From Muribaculaceae bacterium (GTDB lineage Bacteria; Bacteroidota; Bacteroidia; Bacteroidales; Muribaculaceae), in the NCBI GenBank assembly GCA_017940245.1, contig JAGAYZ010000021.1, positions 1-64,000 of the forward strand: a DNA stretch of 64,000 bases, written 5' to 3'. The notes under the pieces are model-generated. The model searched no databases. It saw nothing but the letters and a program-made list of their open reading frames with translations, and was not told the origin of the DNA. Every line of letters begins with the position of its first letter. Within the stretch, counting starts at the first letter, position 1. The position numbers and the translations under genes are program-made. Below are positions 26,864 to 34,613 of the stretch, piece after piece.

Positions 26864-26879
26864 ACAACATCATGTCGAT

Positions 26880-28034
26880 TCAAAAACTCTCATACACTGC
26901 CATCACGAAACCGCTATGACCTTTCTTCCCCCAGCCATAATCTAAACGAATGTTCATGTGTGGGCGCAGGGCAAAGCGGTAACCAATGCCGAAATTTGGC
27001 AACAACTGGCCAAAACTATTTGCATCATGAAACACATTGCCAACACCCACCCAGGCTACGACTCCATTGCGTTTCCACACATGCTGGCGCAATTCCACTT
27101 GCGCGGCCATACTATGCTTGTCGCGAAAACGCCCCTTGTAGTAACCACGCATGCTGGAGTTATCGCCTAATTGAGCCAGATTGGCCCACGACGGATTGCC
27201 TACATTGAAGAGGCCGCGCAACTCCCCGGCAATTACCCCACCCTTCCACACTTTGTGATAGACCGAAGCACGAAAGTCGGTAGAAGCGAATGCATAGTGA
27301 TTCCAGAGGAACTTGGGATAAAACATCTGTTTCAAGTGAATATATGCTCCACGAGAGGCATCACGCATCAAGTCGCGACTATCGTACTGAAGTGCGAAAC
27401 CAAAACCATAGTTGCGTATCGTATGGTCTTGCCCCTCAAGCAACTCTGGGCGCGCCAGGGATTTGCCTTTAACTGTGCGCCACTCAGCCGATGGACCTAA
27501 ATAAAACTTTGGAGCCACCCGAAAGATCATATCGGCCTTCATTTTGATTTCATTCTGCCGCAGTTTACTTTCATTTGCATCATTATTCCCCATTTCATAG
27601 CCCATTCCCCAAAAGTTTTGAGGAGAATAGCCCACTCTGAGTTCTGCATTGATTCGCTTACTGTCGTGAGGGAACAATAAAGTGCCCGATGCACTGACCG
27701 ACCAAAACCCGGCAGTCGAAACATCAACTCCGGCCATAAAATTGGAAGGCTGCATAGAAAAATCACATCCCTTCAAGCGGAATTCCATAATGCCATATAG
27801 GGCTAAGCCCAACTTGCTATCGGTAGAATAATGCGGTCCGCCCAGCACCAGCCACTTAGCCTTGTTGCTATTTTGTTTTGCACTGTCACCACCATTCAGG
27901 TAATTGACCAGTTTCTGAAAAAAACTCAATTTTGGTTTTACTTTTGTGCTATCAATAGCCACCGTATCGCTTTGCGAATAGACGTTAAATGACAAAGTCA
28001 CACAAAATAATATGAAAATCCATATTCGTTTCAT
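26880..28034 (-). CDS. BamA/TamA-like outer-membrane beta-barrel protein
   Basis: A 384-residue exported protein with a signal peptide (about 1-20), a short linker, and a C-terminal barrel of the Omp85 surface-antigen type (strands such as GFALQYDSRDLMRDASRGAY and the terminal FALRPHMNIRLDYGWGKKGHSGF). It lacks POTRA domains, like several small Bacteroidetes BamA-family proteins whose role is unknown. It is the first gene of the operon with the phosphoethanolamine transferase. The promoter lies so close to the start codon that the message should be almost leaderless. Confidence 0.83.
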   Translation of the reverse strand: MKRIWIFILFCVTLSFNVYSQSDTVAIDSTKVKPKLSFFQKLVNYLNGGDSAKQNSNKAKWLVLGGPHYSTDSKLGLALYGIMEFRLKGCDFSMQPSNFMAGVDVSTAGFWSVSASGTLLFPHDSKRINAELRVGYSPQNFWGMGYEMGNNDANESKLRQNEIKMKADMIFRVAPKFYLGPSAEWRTVKGKSLARPELLEGQDHTIRNYGFGFALQYDSRDLMRDASRGAYIHLKQMFYPKFLWNHYAFASTDFRASVYHKVWKGGVIAGELRGLFNVGNPSWANLAQLGDNSSMRGYYKGRFRDKHSMAAQVELRQHVWKRNGVVAWVGVGNVFHDANSFGQLLPNFGIGYRFALRPHMNIRLDYGWGKKGHSGFVMAVYESF

Positions 28035-28038
28035 TCTG

Positions 28039-28069
28039 CAAAATTAATGTCTATTTTTATGACAGCAAA
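28039..28069 (-). promoter_or_regulatory. Bacteroidetes promoter of BamA-like operon
   Basis: Minus strand: TTTG (28066-28069), 19 bases, TAATTTTG (28039-28046), 4 bases from the ATG at 28034. Confidence 0.78.
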
Positions 28070-28098
28070 ATGCGAGCACAAGAATCACATGTTTACGT

Positions 28099-29700
28099 TC
28101 AACTTCTTAATATGAGGTTAATAATTGCATTTACATCGGTTACGTCAACCTTTCCATCATCACTTATGTCGGCCGAACCGGGATAATCCTGAGAATTTTT
28201 AACCTTCAGAATGATATTGATGGCCGCGTTCACATCGGCGACATCCACCTTGCCATCGCCTGTCACATCTCCGGTCAGTAATGCTGTGGGATCATAACCC
28301 AGTTGCTCGTCCATCCAAGTCAAGCGGTCGGTGAGCCAACTCTTGAGATAAGCCACTTCATCTTCATAGTTGCTGGCAATATACTCATTTGGCCACACAT
28401 ATTGCCCCCATCGCGGCCATGCGCGCGAGTTTCTCGTTTCGGCACCATTGCTTGTCAAGACCGTCGCCATTGAATCTACCAAGTTCATCAAGCGGTCGTC
28501 CCTGAAGTTGGAGCGGCGATAGGCAGCCCAACGAGCCTTGAGTGCAGCGGTATAGTTCTTATCTTTGTTCAGCTTATACCACCAGAACGGTATCAGCTGA
28601 GAATCTCCATTTTGATTTAACAAATCATTATTTTGATAAATCCATGAATCGGTGCGCCACCCATTGTAATAATCCGAATTACCATAGCCCAGATTAAAAT
28701 CCCACAACACCAGTTTGAAGCGGTCATCAACGCTTTCACGATGCTTGTAAATCTTGCAACTCAGCCGGTATCCATCTACATTATGGGCAAATTCTTGAGC
28801 TAGTTGGTAATCCATAAACGATTGCACATCAATATATTTCGCATATCCATTAACGGGATCGGTATAATCAGATGCGGCAAAAGCATCTTCCATAGCATCG
28901 ATAGCACCATGAATATAATTTAGCTGTGAATCGGTCATCTCATCATATTCCGGCGATTTATACTGAAAATTGATATACTTCCACCTATATTGAGTTCCCG
29001 TTTTGCTCACAGGATGATATTTCGACGTGTAGGTCTCTTCATCGGTACGATCCACTTCTAGCAAATATCCACCGGTCAGTTCATCGCCTTGCTCACCCGG
29101 GTCGTCTAAATTAAGTCTTTTCTTGCCTTTCGACACCACCTCACACATGATGTAGACACCATAGTAAGTGCCATCCAGTATCATCTCGCAAAATTTTCCG
29201 TGGGGGGCATAATCCATCCAGGGGCGCGACAACTCAAAAGCCAGCAGGTCGCGCATCATGCTTTTATCGGAATATGGAGCAAGCATGGCCCAGTTATTGT
29301 CTTTCCCCATGCCCAGAATTTTCACCTTGGTTTTCACTCCACCATCCTCCAGTGCCTTATCAAGCGTGCGGAATGAATAAGGTTTCTTGTCACTACTGGT
29401 AAAAGATGTATTGCCTCGATAACGGATGGCTACGTAGCCATCGTAGTCGATACGCTGATCGGGATGCGCTACAGTATCGGCATAATTCAGCTGCCCATCA
29501 CCATTATCAATGATCTTCATGTGAGCCGTAATGCGCTCATAACGGTCTATCATGTTTCCATCTACATCAAGAAACACAATGGGCAGATTAGTTTCATTGA
29601 GACGCACGTTTGTGTTATCTGGCAGATAATTATCCCAGCGCTGTGCATATCCGGCCATAGCCAGAAACACACCAAACGCAAAAAACATAATTCGCTTCAT
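28099..29700 (-). CDS. CotH kinase-family secreted protein with dockerin
   Basis: A 533-residue exported protein: signal peptide (about 1-19), a CotH-family atypical kinase fold (about 35-410) and a C-terminal type I dockerin (about 470-532). CotH motifs visible include AIRYRGNTSF, KILGMGKDNNWAML, RDLLAFELSRP, YYGVYIMCEVVSKGKKRLN, LLEVDRTDE and LVLWDFNLGYGNSDYY; the aspartate in the WDFN segment corresponds to a catalytic metal ligand in CotH. The dockerin has two repeats (DVTGDGKVDVADVN, DISDDGKVDVTDVN), closely related to those in the BspA-like protein at 21320. Bacterial CotH proteins can phosphorylate partner proteins; the substrate here is unknown. A TACTTTTG -7 box is at 29718-29725. 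Confidence 0.9.
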   Translation of the reverse strand: MKRIMFFAFGVFLAMAGYAQRWDNYLPDNTNVRLNETNLPIVFLDVDGNMIDRYERITAHMKIIDNGDGQLNYADTVAHPDQRIDYDGYVAIRYRGNTSFTSSDKKPYSFRTLDKALEDGGVKTKVKILGMGKDNNWAMLAPYSDKSMMRDLLAFELSRPWMDYAPHGKFCEMILDGTYYGVYIMCEVVSKGKKRLNLDDPGEQGDELTGGYLLEVDRTDEETYTSKYHPVSKTGTQYRWKYINFQYKSPEYDEMTDSQLNYIHGAIDAMEDAFAASDYTDPVNGYAKYIDVQSFMDYQLAQEFAHNVDGYRLSCKIYKHRESVDDRFKLVLWDFNLGYGNSDYYNGWRTDSWIYQNNDLLNQNGDSQLIPFWWYKLNKDKNYTAALKARWAAYRRSNFRDDRLMNLVDSMATVLTSNGAETRNSRAWPRWGQYVWPNEYIASNYEDEVAYLKSWLTDRLTWMDEQLGYDPTALLTGDVTGDGKVDVADVNAAINIILKVKNSQDYPGSADISDDGKVDVTDVNAIINLILRS

Positions 29701-29824
29701 CAGTTATATATTTGGTGCAAAAGTACAAAAAAATGACTTACCACAATACATTTGCAAAAAGAAACTGCGAATTGGTGGAATTTGACTTCCTCCAATTCGC
29801 AGCGGAGCGATTGTTGTTTCGGTA

Positions 29825-30412
29825 TTATTTCTTTTGGCGGCAACCATGCTCATAACCAGCACGGAAAGCAGCTATATTGGTATCGACAATTGTTTGACCC
29901 TTGCGTTCAAACACGTTGGTGATACCTTCTATCAACTTATCTGGTTCCAGGATGTCGAGCACCGAGGCTGTAGCTCCCAGCAACACCATGTTGGCGCTGC
30001 GAGGCGACTGCACTTCTTTGGCAATTGCTTCCACGTCCAGACGTATCACATTGTTCACCTTGTCCAGCTCTCCGTTAACCGCATCCATTTCAGGATAATT
30101 GGGGATATTGACAAAGGGTGCGGAAGATGTAATAATCCAGCCATTGGGTTTGAGATAAGGCAGATAGCGCAAAGCCTCCATGGGTTCAAGTGACACAATC
30201 AGGTCGCATCCACCAAGAGGAATCAAATCGCTGTGAATAGGGTCAGAGCTGATGCGCAGATTGCTCTGCACATCACCACCACGTTGGCTCATTCCATGCA
30301 CTTCGGCTTGCTTGAGATATAGATTCTGGTCAAGTGCTGCCCAGCCTATTACCGTTGCGATGGAGAGGATACCTTGTCCTCCCACGCCGCACAAAATGAT
30401 ATCTTGTTTCAT
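29825..30412 (-). CDS. iorB: Indolepyruvate ferredoxin oxidoreductase, beta subunit
   Basis: A 195-residue gamma-type subunit of 2-oxoacid:ferredoxin oxidoreductase. It starts with the family signature LCGVGGQGILSI and contains HGMSQRGGDVQSNLRI. With IorA it oxidatively decarboxylates aryl pyruvates to aryl-acetyl-CoA, passing electrons to ferredoxin, or runs the reverse reaction. Its ATG overlaps the iorA stop by 4 bases (ATGA), so translation is coupled. The phenylacetate-CoA ligase gene often found beside iorAB in related genomes is not present here. Confidence 0.94.
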   Translation of the reverse strand: MKQDIILCGVGGQGILSIATVIGWAALDQNLYLKQAEVHGMSQRGGDVQSNLRISSDPIHSDLIPLGGCDLIVSLEPMEALRYLPYLKPNGWIITSSAPFVNIPNYPEMDAVNGELDKVNNVIRLDVEAIAKEVQSPRSANMVLLGATASVLDILEPDKLIEGITNVFERKGQTIVDTNIAAFRAGYEHGCRQKK

Positions 30413-32043
30413 TGTCTTTGCGGAGATTTTAAGTTAGGAACTGTACTGTTTTTCTTCTGAGCGGCATGCCGCTTTGCAGTCTGAATGCACTCGCGACGAG
30501 CAATAATGACCGAGACGTCCGGATAGTCAATTTCTTCTTTAATAACGCGCTCCATCTCCTCATAGTTTTTGGGAAGAGGCACGATGACACGCACATGTTC
30601 GGGAGCTACGCCAAGTCCGGTACAGATGCTCTCCAGGCGGCCTGTGCCGGCAGAGTCCTGACCGCCGGTCATACCCGTAGTCAGGTTATCACTGATGCAG
30701 ATGGTAACATGAGCCTTAGAATTTACGGCATCGAGCAGACCAGTCATTCCACTGTGTGTGAATGTCGAGTCGCCAATCACAGCCACCGCGGGATGCACAC
30801 CAGAATTAGCGGCACCTACAGCCATTGTTACCGATGCACCCATCTCCACACAAGTGTGGAACGCATGGAACGGGGCAAGCCAACCCAGCGTGTAGCATCC
30901 GATGTCGCTGAACACGCGAGCCGACTCTATGGGTTTAACCACATTGTTGAGTGCTGTGTAGAAGTCGCGGTGTCCACAACCCTGGCACAATGCGGGAGGA
31001 CGCGGTACAGCGACCTGCGAAGCTTCGCCACGGGGCAACTGGGGCAGCCCAAGAGCTTCACGCACACAATCGGGATTCAACTCGCCTGTGCGAGGAAGTG
31101 AGCCATCCAAGCGTCCCTTGACGGGTACCGGAGTGTCCAGCACACCTTTAATACGACTTTCTACCAGAGGCTGTCCTTCTTCCATCACAAGAATGCTCTT
31201 GCACTCCGATGCCATGCGACGAATCAAAGCCTTGGGAAGAGGATATTGAGAAATCTTCAGCACCGGGAACGGGCAACCTTCGGGATAGTTCTCCATCAGG
31301 TAATTATAAGCTATACCACAGGCAATGATACCCATGCTCTTGTCCTTCCCATCGATGTACTGGTTATTGCCCATCGTTTCTGATTGATGCTCAAACTCGG
31401 CATAATCCTTAATCAGTTGCACGTTGCGCACTTTGGCATTGGCAGGCAAAAGCACCCACTGGCGAGGATTCTCGGGAAAATGCAACTCATTCTCGGCTCT
31501 CACTTCGCCTGTTTCTACCACAGCACGAGAGTGAGCCATGCGAGTAGTCATGCGCATGAGTACTGGAATGTGGAATTTCTCCGAGAAATCATAAGCCTGT
31601 CCTATCATTCTATAAGCCTCTTGCTGTGACGAAGGCTCAAAACAAGGCACCATGGCAAATTCAGCATAAAAACGAGAGTCCTGCTCGTTCTGTGATGAGT
31701 GCATTGAAGGATCATCGCAAGCTGTTACCACAAGACCGCCATTAGCACCTGTCATTGCGGAGTTCACAAATGCATCGGCACAAACATTCATGCCCACGTG
31801 CTTCATGCACACCAGTGCACGTTTCCCAGCAAACGATGCCCCAATGGCCGATTCCATTGCCGTTTTCTCATTGGCACTCCATGTGCTGTGCACACCACGC
31901 TCTTTTGCCAGCGGATGCTGCTGAATGAATTCCGTAATCTCGGTAGACGGCGTTCCGGGATAGGCATAAACGCCCGTCAGTCCGGCATGAAGCGCACCCA
32001 AAGCGAGTGCCTCATCACCGAGGAGAAGAGTTTTGTTGTTCAT
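30409..32043 (-). CDS. iorA: Indolepyruvate ferredoxin oxidoreductase, alpha subunit
   Basis: A 544-residue thiamine-diphosphate subunit. It has the N-terminal pyrimidine-binding half (LLLGDEALALGALHAGLTGVYAYPGTPSTE) and the C-terminal pyrophosphate-binding half (CQGCGHRDFY, GDSTFTHSGMTGLLDA, and DNLTTGMTGGQ). The frame is open to 32085, but ATG 32043 gives the family start. The C-terminus ends soon after IIARRECIQ and lacks the 2[4Fe-4S] ferredoxin domain (two CxxCxxCxxxCP clusters) seen in archaeal IorA, so electrons must pass to a separate carrier. The gene stands at the head of iorA-iorB. Confidence 0.95.
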   Translation of the reverse strand: MNNKTLLLGDEALALGALHAGLTGVYAYPGTPSTEITEFIQQHPLAKERGVHSTWSANEKTAMESAIGASFAGKRALVCMKHVGMNVCADAFVNSAMTGANGGLVVTACDDPSMHSSQNEQDSRFYAEFAMVPCFEPSSQQEAYRMIGQAYDFSEKFHIPVLMRMTTRMAHSRAVVETGEVRAENELHFPENPRQWVLLPANAKVRNVQLIKDYAEFEHQSETMGNNQYIDGKDKSMGIIACGIAYNYLMENYPEGCPFPVLKISQYPLPKALIRRMASECKSILVMEEGQPLVESRIKGVLDTPVPVKGRLDGSLPRTGELNPDCVREALGLPQLPRGEASQVAVPRPPALCQGCGHRDFYTALNNVVKPIESARVFSDIGCYTLGWLAPFHAFHTCVEMGASVTMAVGAANSGVHPAVAVIGDSTFTHSGMTGLLDAVNSKAHVTICISDNLTTGMTGGQDSAGTGRLESICTGLGVAPEHVRVIVPLPKNYEEMERVIKEEIDYPDVSVIIARRECIQTAKRHAAQKKNSTVPNLKSPQRQ

Positions 32044-32181
32044 GTTGTTTATATTTTTTATCAAGATTCTGAATAGAAGAATCAACTGTTACGTTAAGCG
32101 TCACGAAATTAGTCATAATTTGTGACATGAACAAGTATTATATTAAAATTAACATTTATGCAGTTTTATGCAGATTCTATT

Positions 32182-32682
32182 TTATGCGTAGAAATAACGG
32201 CTTTCAGAACGCACCAACATGAGTAGATTTTTCTCATTAACTCCTTGTGATACAAGAGACTCTCGAGGAATTAATAAAAAGTTATATGGGCGCACGCGCA
32301 GATGGAAATAATAGTATCGATCATCGCGAGTCACCATTTTGATGTCTTGCCAGGCTATGTTGCGGGATTTCATTCGCTGGTCGGTGAAGGTGAGGTGTAG
32401 TCCCTCCTTATCTATTTCAACAGTTTTTTCCATCAGCGACCACCGCACCTCTAGCGTGAGTGCATAATTAATGTAGATGAGTATCATCAGCATGGGGAAT
32501 ACCATAAACACCAGCATCAATCCCACTACGAGCCATCGCACATCGTGCATCAGAAGTCCGCCTATGCCACACACCAGCAGGGGTAATAAGAACCATGGCC
32601 AATTCCGTCTAAAATACATTTGCCACAACGGCCGCATATATTGCCCCGACTCCACCTTTATATTTTCTAATTTTATAGACAT
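32182..32682 (-). CDS. YcxB-like membrane protein
   Basis: A 166-residue protein with two adjacent transmembrane helices near residues 25-70 (WPWFLLPLLVCGIGGLL and LVVGLMLVFMVFPMLMILIY) and a cytosolic C-terminal YcxB-type domain (about 95-150: GLHLTFTDQRMKSRNIAW, YYYFHLRVRPYNFLLIPRESL). A GTG codon 15 bases upstream also opens the frame; I prefer the ATG. The function of YcxB proteins is unknown. It follows the phosphoesterase-propeller gene after 26 bases. Confidence 0.72.
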   Translation of the reverse strand: MSIKLENIKVESGQYMRPLWQMYFRRNWPWFLLPLLVCGIGGLLMHDVRWLVVGLMLVFMVFPMLMILIYINYALTLEVRWSLMEKTVEIDKEGLHLTFTDQRMKSRNIAWQDIKMVTRDDRYYYFHLRVRPYNFLLIPRESLVSQGVNEKNLLMLVRSESRYFYA

Positions 32683-32708
32683 TTCACAGTTTATCACGAG
32701 GGTGGCTT

Positions 32709-34538
32709 TCAGTCAATATGAATTCTATAGATAGTTCCTTCTATTAGCGTACAATACACATCGCCTGTAGTTGCGTCTACCTCAAAACCGTTCACCTCAC
32801 TGGTTCCCATTTCATAAGCAAACAATAGCTGATGGGTTTTAGCGTCAACCACGGCAAGCATGCCACGGCGCGACCCTAGCAAGACACAACCTTTATGCTC
32901 TAGCACGATGCAAGGTGCATGCTCATAGCCAAACTTAGCGTCGGTTTTCCACAGCAGTCGATATTCATCGCTCGTTGCATCCATGGCCAGCAATTCGCCA
33001 TCCATCGTCTTGGCATAGACCACGCGTCCATCGGTGCTGCGGCCTAAACTTTCGCGAACTTTATAATCATTTTTCTCACGCCACATTTGCTTACCCGACT
33101 TGCGGTTGATTGCTGTTGTCGCACGATCGGGGGCCACGATAATTACCCTATCTCCTGTCACAATAGGCACCACGTTGCCAGGACTGAAGAGATTGTTGGA
33201 ACGTCCATTGTTCCACTGCCAACGCAACGATCCTGTCTTGCGGTCTAACAGACGCAAATAGGTGTCCCACGCACCAAACACCACATCATTTTCACTAACT
33301 ACCGGAGCAGCCTGACAGTAATTGCCTATGCTGTCATAATGCCACAACAGGCGATGCCTTTTCACGTCCCATGCTTGGAACGTTTTATATCCACCTTGAT
33401 ACAGAACACCATCGACAACGACTCCATCGGCCACATAAGGCCCTAGCGCCTCATAAATGTGCCGCACTTTGCCAGTCTGTTTATCAAGCCACACAAGTCG
33501 CTTGTCGGCCGTTGGAGCAATGACCACATCGCCCCACACCGCAGGACGGGAAAACAGCATGGCATCGGTTTTATATTTCCAGCGCACACCGTGTGTGCGC
33601 TTATCGATGCACTTGACATAACCTAGCGAATTACCGAAATAAAGACTCGTTTTGTCTACGCCCAGGCGAGTGAATATTGAAGCGTCGTCGGCATAGACTT
33701 TTTCAACCTTGAAACCTTGTGGAACTGAAGTAGTAATTTGCTTCGCTGGGAAGCTATCGTAATCAAGATTGATTTTATATGCATATTTCAGTTCCGGTTC
33801 ATGCCCTAAGACCTTATTATATACATGAATCCACATACGATTGAGATCTACATTGAGCAGTGTATAGCCATAATCGCCATTTCCCATGTCTAACGCCCTC
33901 ACCATCACTCCACTGATGCCACACGTCTCATATTGCTTCCAACGATGATAGTGGCCATTCTGGTGTGTAATGACAGGATATTTCTTTAGCACTTCCACAT
34001 AGTCTCGATAGTTATCCAGGTCATCGAGTAATGGATAGTGATTGATACTCAACACTTTCATGCCGGGTTTTATGCGCCTCGCCAACGTTTGGTCCAGCCA
34101 GATGAGGTCTTCTTGTTTGATATGTCCATCACCCATTTTCATAAAAGGGCCGCAATTCAGTCCCACCACAAGCAGGTTTCCCAGTTCAAACACAAAACGG
34201 TCACTGCCCCACAGGTCATTAAATGTCTTACAGGCACTCTGACTCCAGTTGTTCTCATGATTACCCGGAATCACATAGAGCGGTTTTGTGATCTGATCAA
34301 GAATTGATTTCACGTTGCGCAACTGAATGTCGCTACCCTCATTGGTTAGATCACCTGTCATGAGCACCGCATCGGCATCACTGGCATTAATTTCCGCAAC
34401 AGCTTCTTTCAATTTGCTTTCATTAGCATTACCGGGTGAAACATGCACATCACTCAAGATGGCAAGCCGCTGTGCATCAGCCAGTATAACGAGCATGCTG
34501 CACAAAAGCAGCAATAAGAGTCTAAATTTCTTCATCAT
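32709..34538 (-). CDS. Exported metallophosphoesterase with beta-propeller
   Basis: A 609-residue fusion: signal peptide (about 1-22), a calcineurin-like phosphoesterase domain (about 23-250, with SDVHV, MTGDLTNEGSD, PGNHENNW, NHYPLLDD and QNGHYHRW) and a PQQ-like (quinoprotein) beta-propeller (about 270-609, repeated AAPVVSENDVVFGAWD-like and WLDKQTGKVRH blades). All metal ligands of the phosphoesterase are in place, so it is likely active in the periplasm or at the surface. The propeller probably binds a ligand or partner rather than PQQ. The natural substrate is unknown. Confidence 0.85.
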   Translation of the reverse strand: MMKKFRLLLLLLCSMLVILADAQRLAILSDVHVSPGNANESKLKEAVAEINASDADAVLMTGDLTNEGSDIQLRNVKSILDQITKPLYVIPGNHENNWSQSACKTFNDLWGSDRFVFELGNLLVVGLNCGPFMKMGDGHIKQEDLIWLDQTLARRIKPGMKVLSINHYPLLDDLDNYRDYVEVLKKYPVITHQNGHYHRWKQYETCGISGVMVRALDMGNGDYGYTLLNVDLNRMWIHVYNKVLGHEPELKYAYKINLDYDSFPAKQITTSVPQGFKVEKVYADDASIFTRLGVDKTSLYFGNSLGYVKCIDKRTHGVRWKYKTDAMLFSRPAVWGDVVIAPTADKRLVWLDKQTGKVRHIYEALGPYVADGVVVDGVLYQGGYKTFQAWDVKRHRLLWHYDSIGNYCQAAPVVSENDVVFGAWDTYLRLLDRKTGSLRWQWNNGRSNNLFSPGNVVPIVTGDRVIIVAPDRATTAINRKSGKQMWREKNDYKVRESLGRSTDGRVVYAKTMDGELLAMDATSDEYRLLWKTDAKFGYEHAPCIVLEHKGCVLLGSRRGMLAVVDAKTHQLLFAYEMGTSEVNGFEVDATTGDVYCTLIEGTIYRIHID

Positions 34539-34591
34539 CTTTATTGTTAGATTTATCCTACAAAATTACGCAAAAAGCCCGAGATTTTATG

Positions 34592-34599
34592 TAATTTTG
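34592..34599 (+). promoter_or_regulatory. -7 box before ABC-F gene
   Basis: TAATTTTG with a start codon 15 bases downstream; no clear TTTG at -33. A mirror -7 box (CAAAATTA, 34561-34568) points the other way towards the phosphoesterase gene. Confidence 0.5.
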
Positions 34600-34613
34600 C
34601 AAAAAATATCGTC

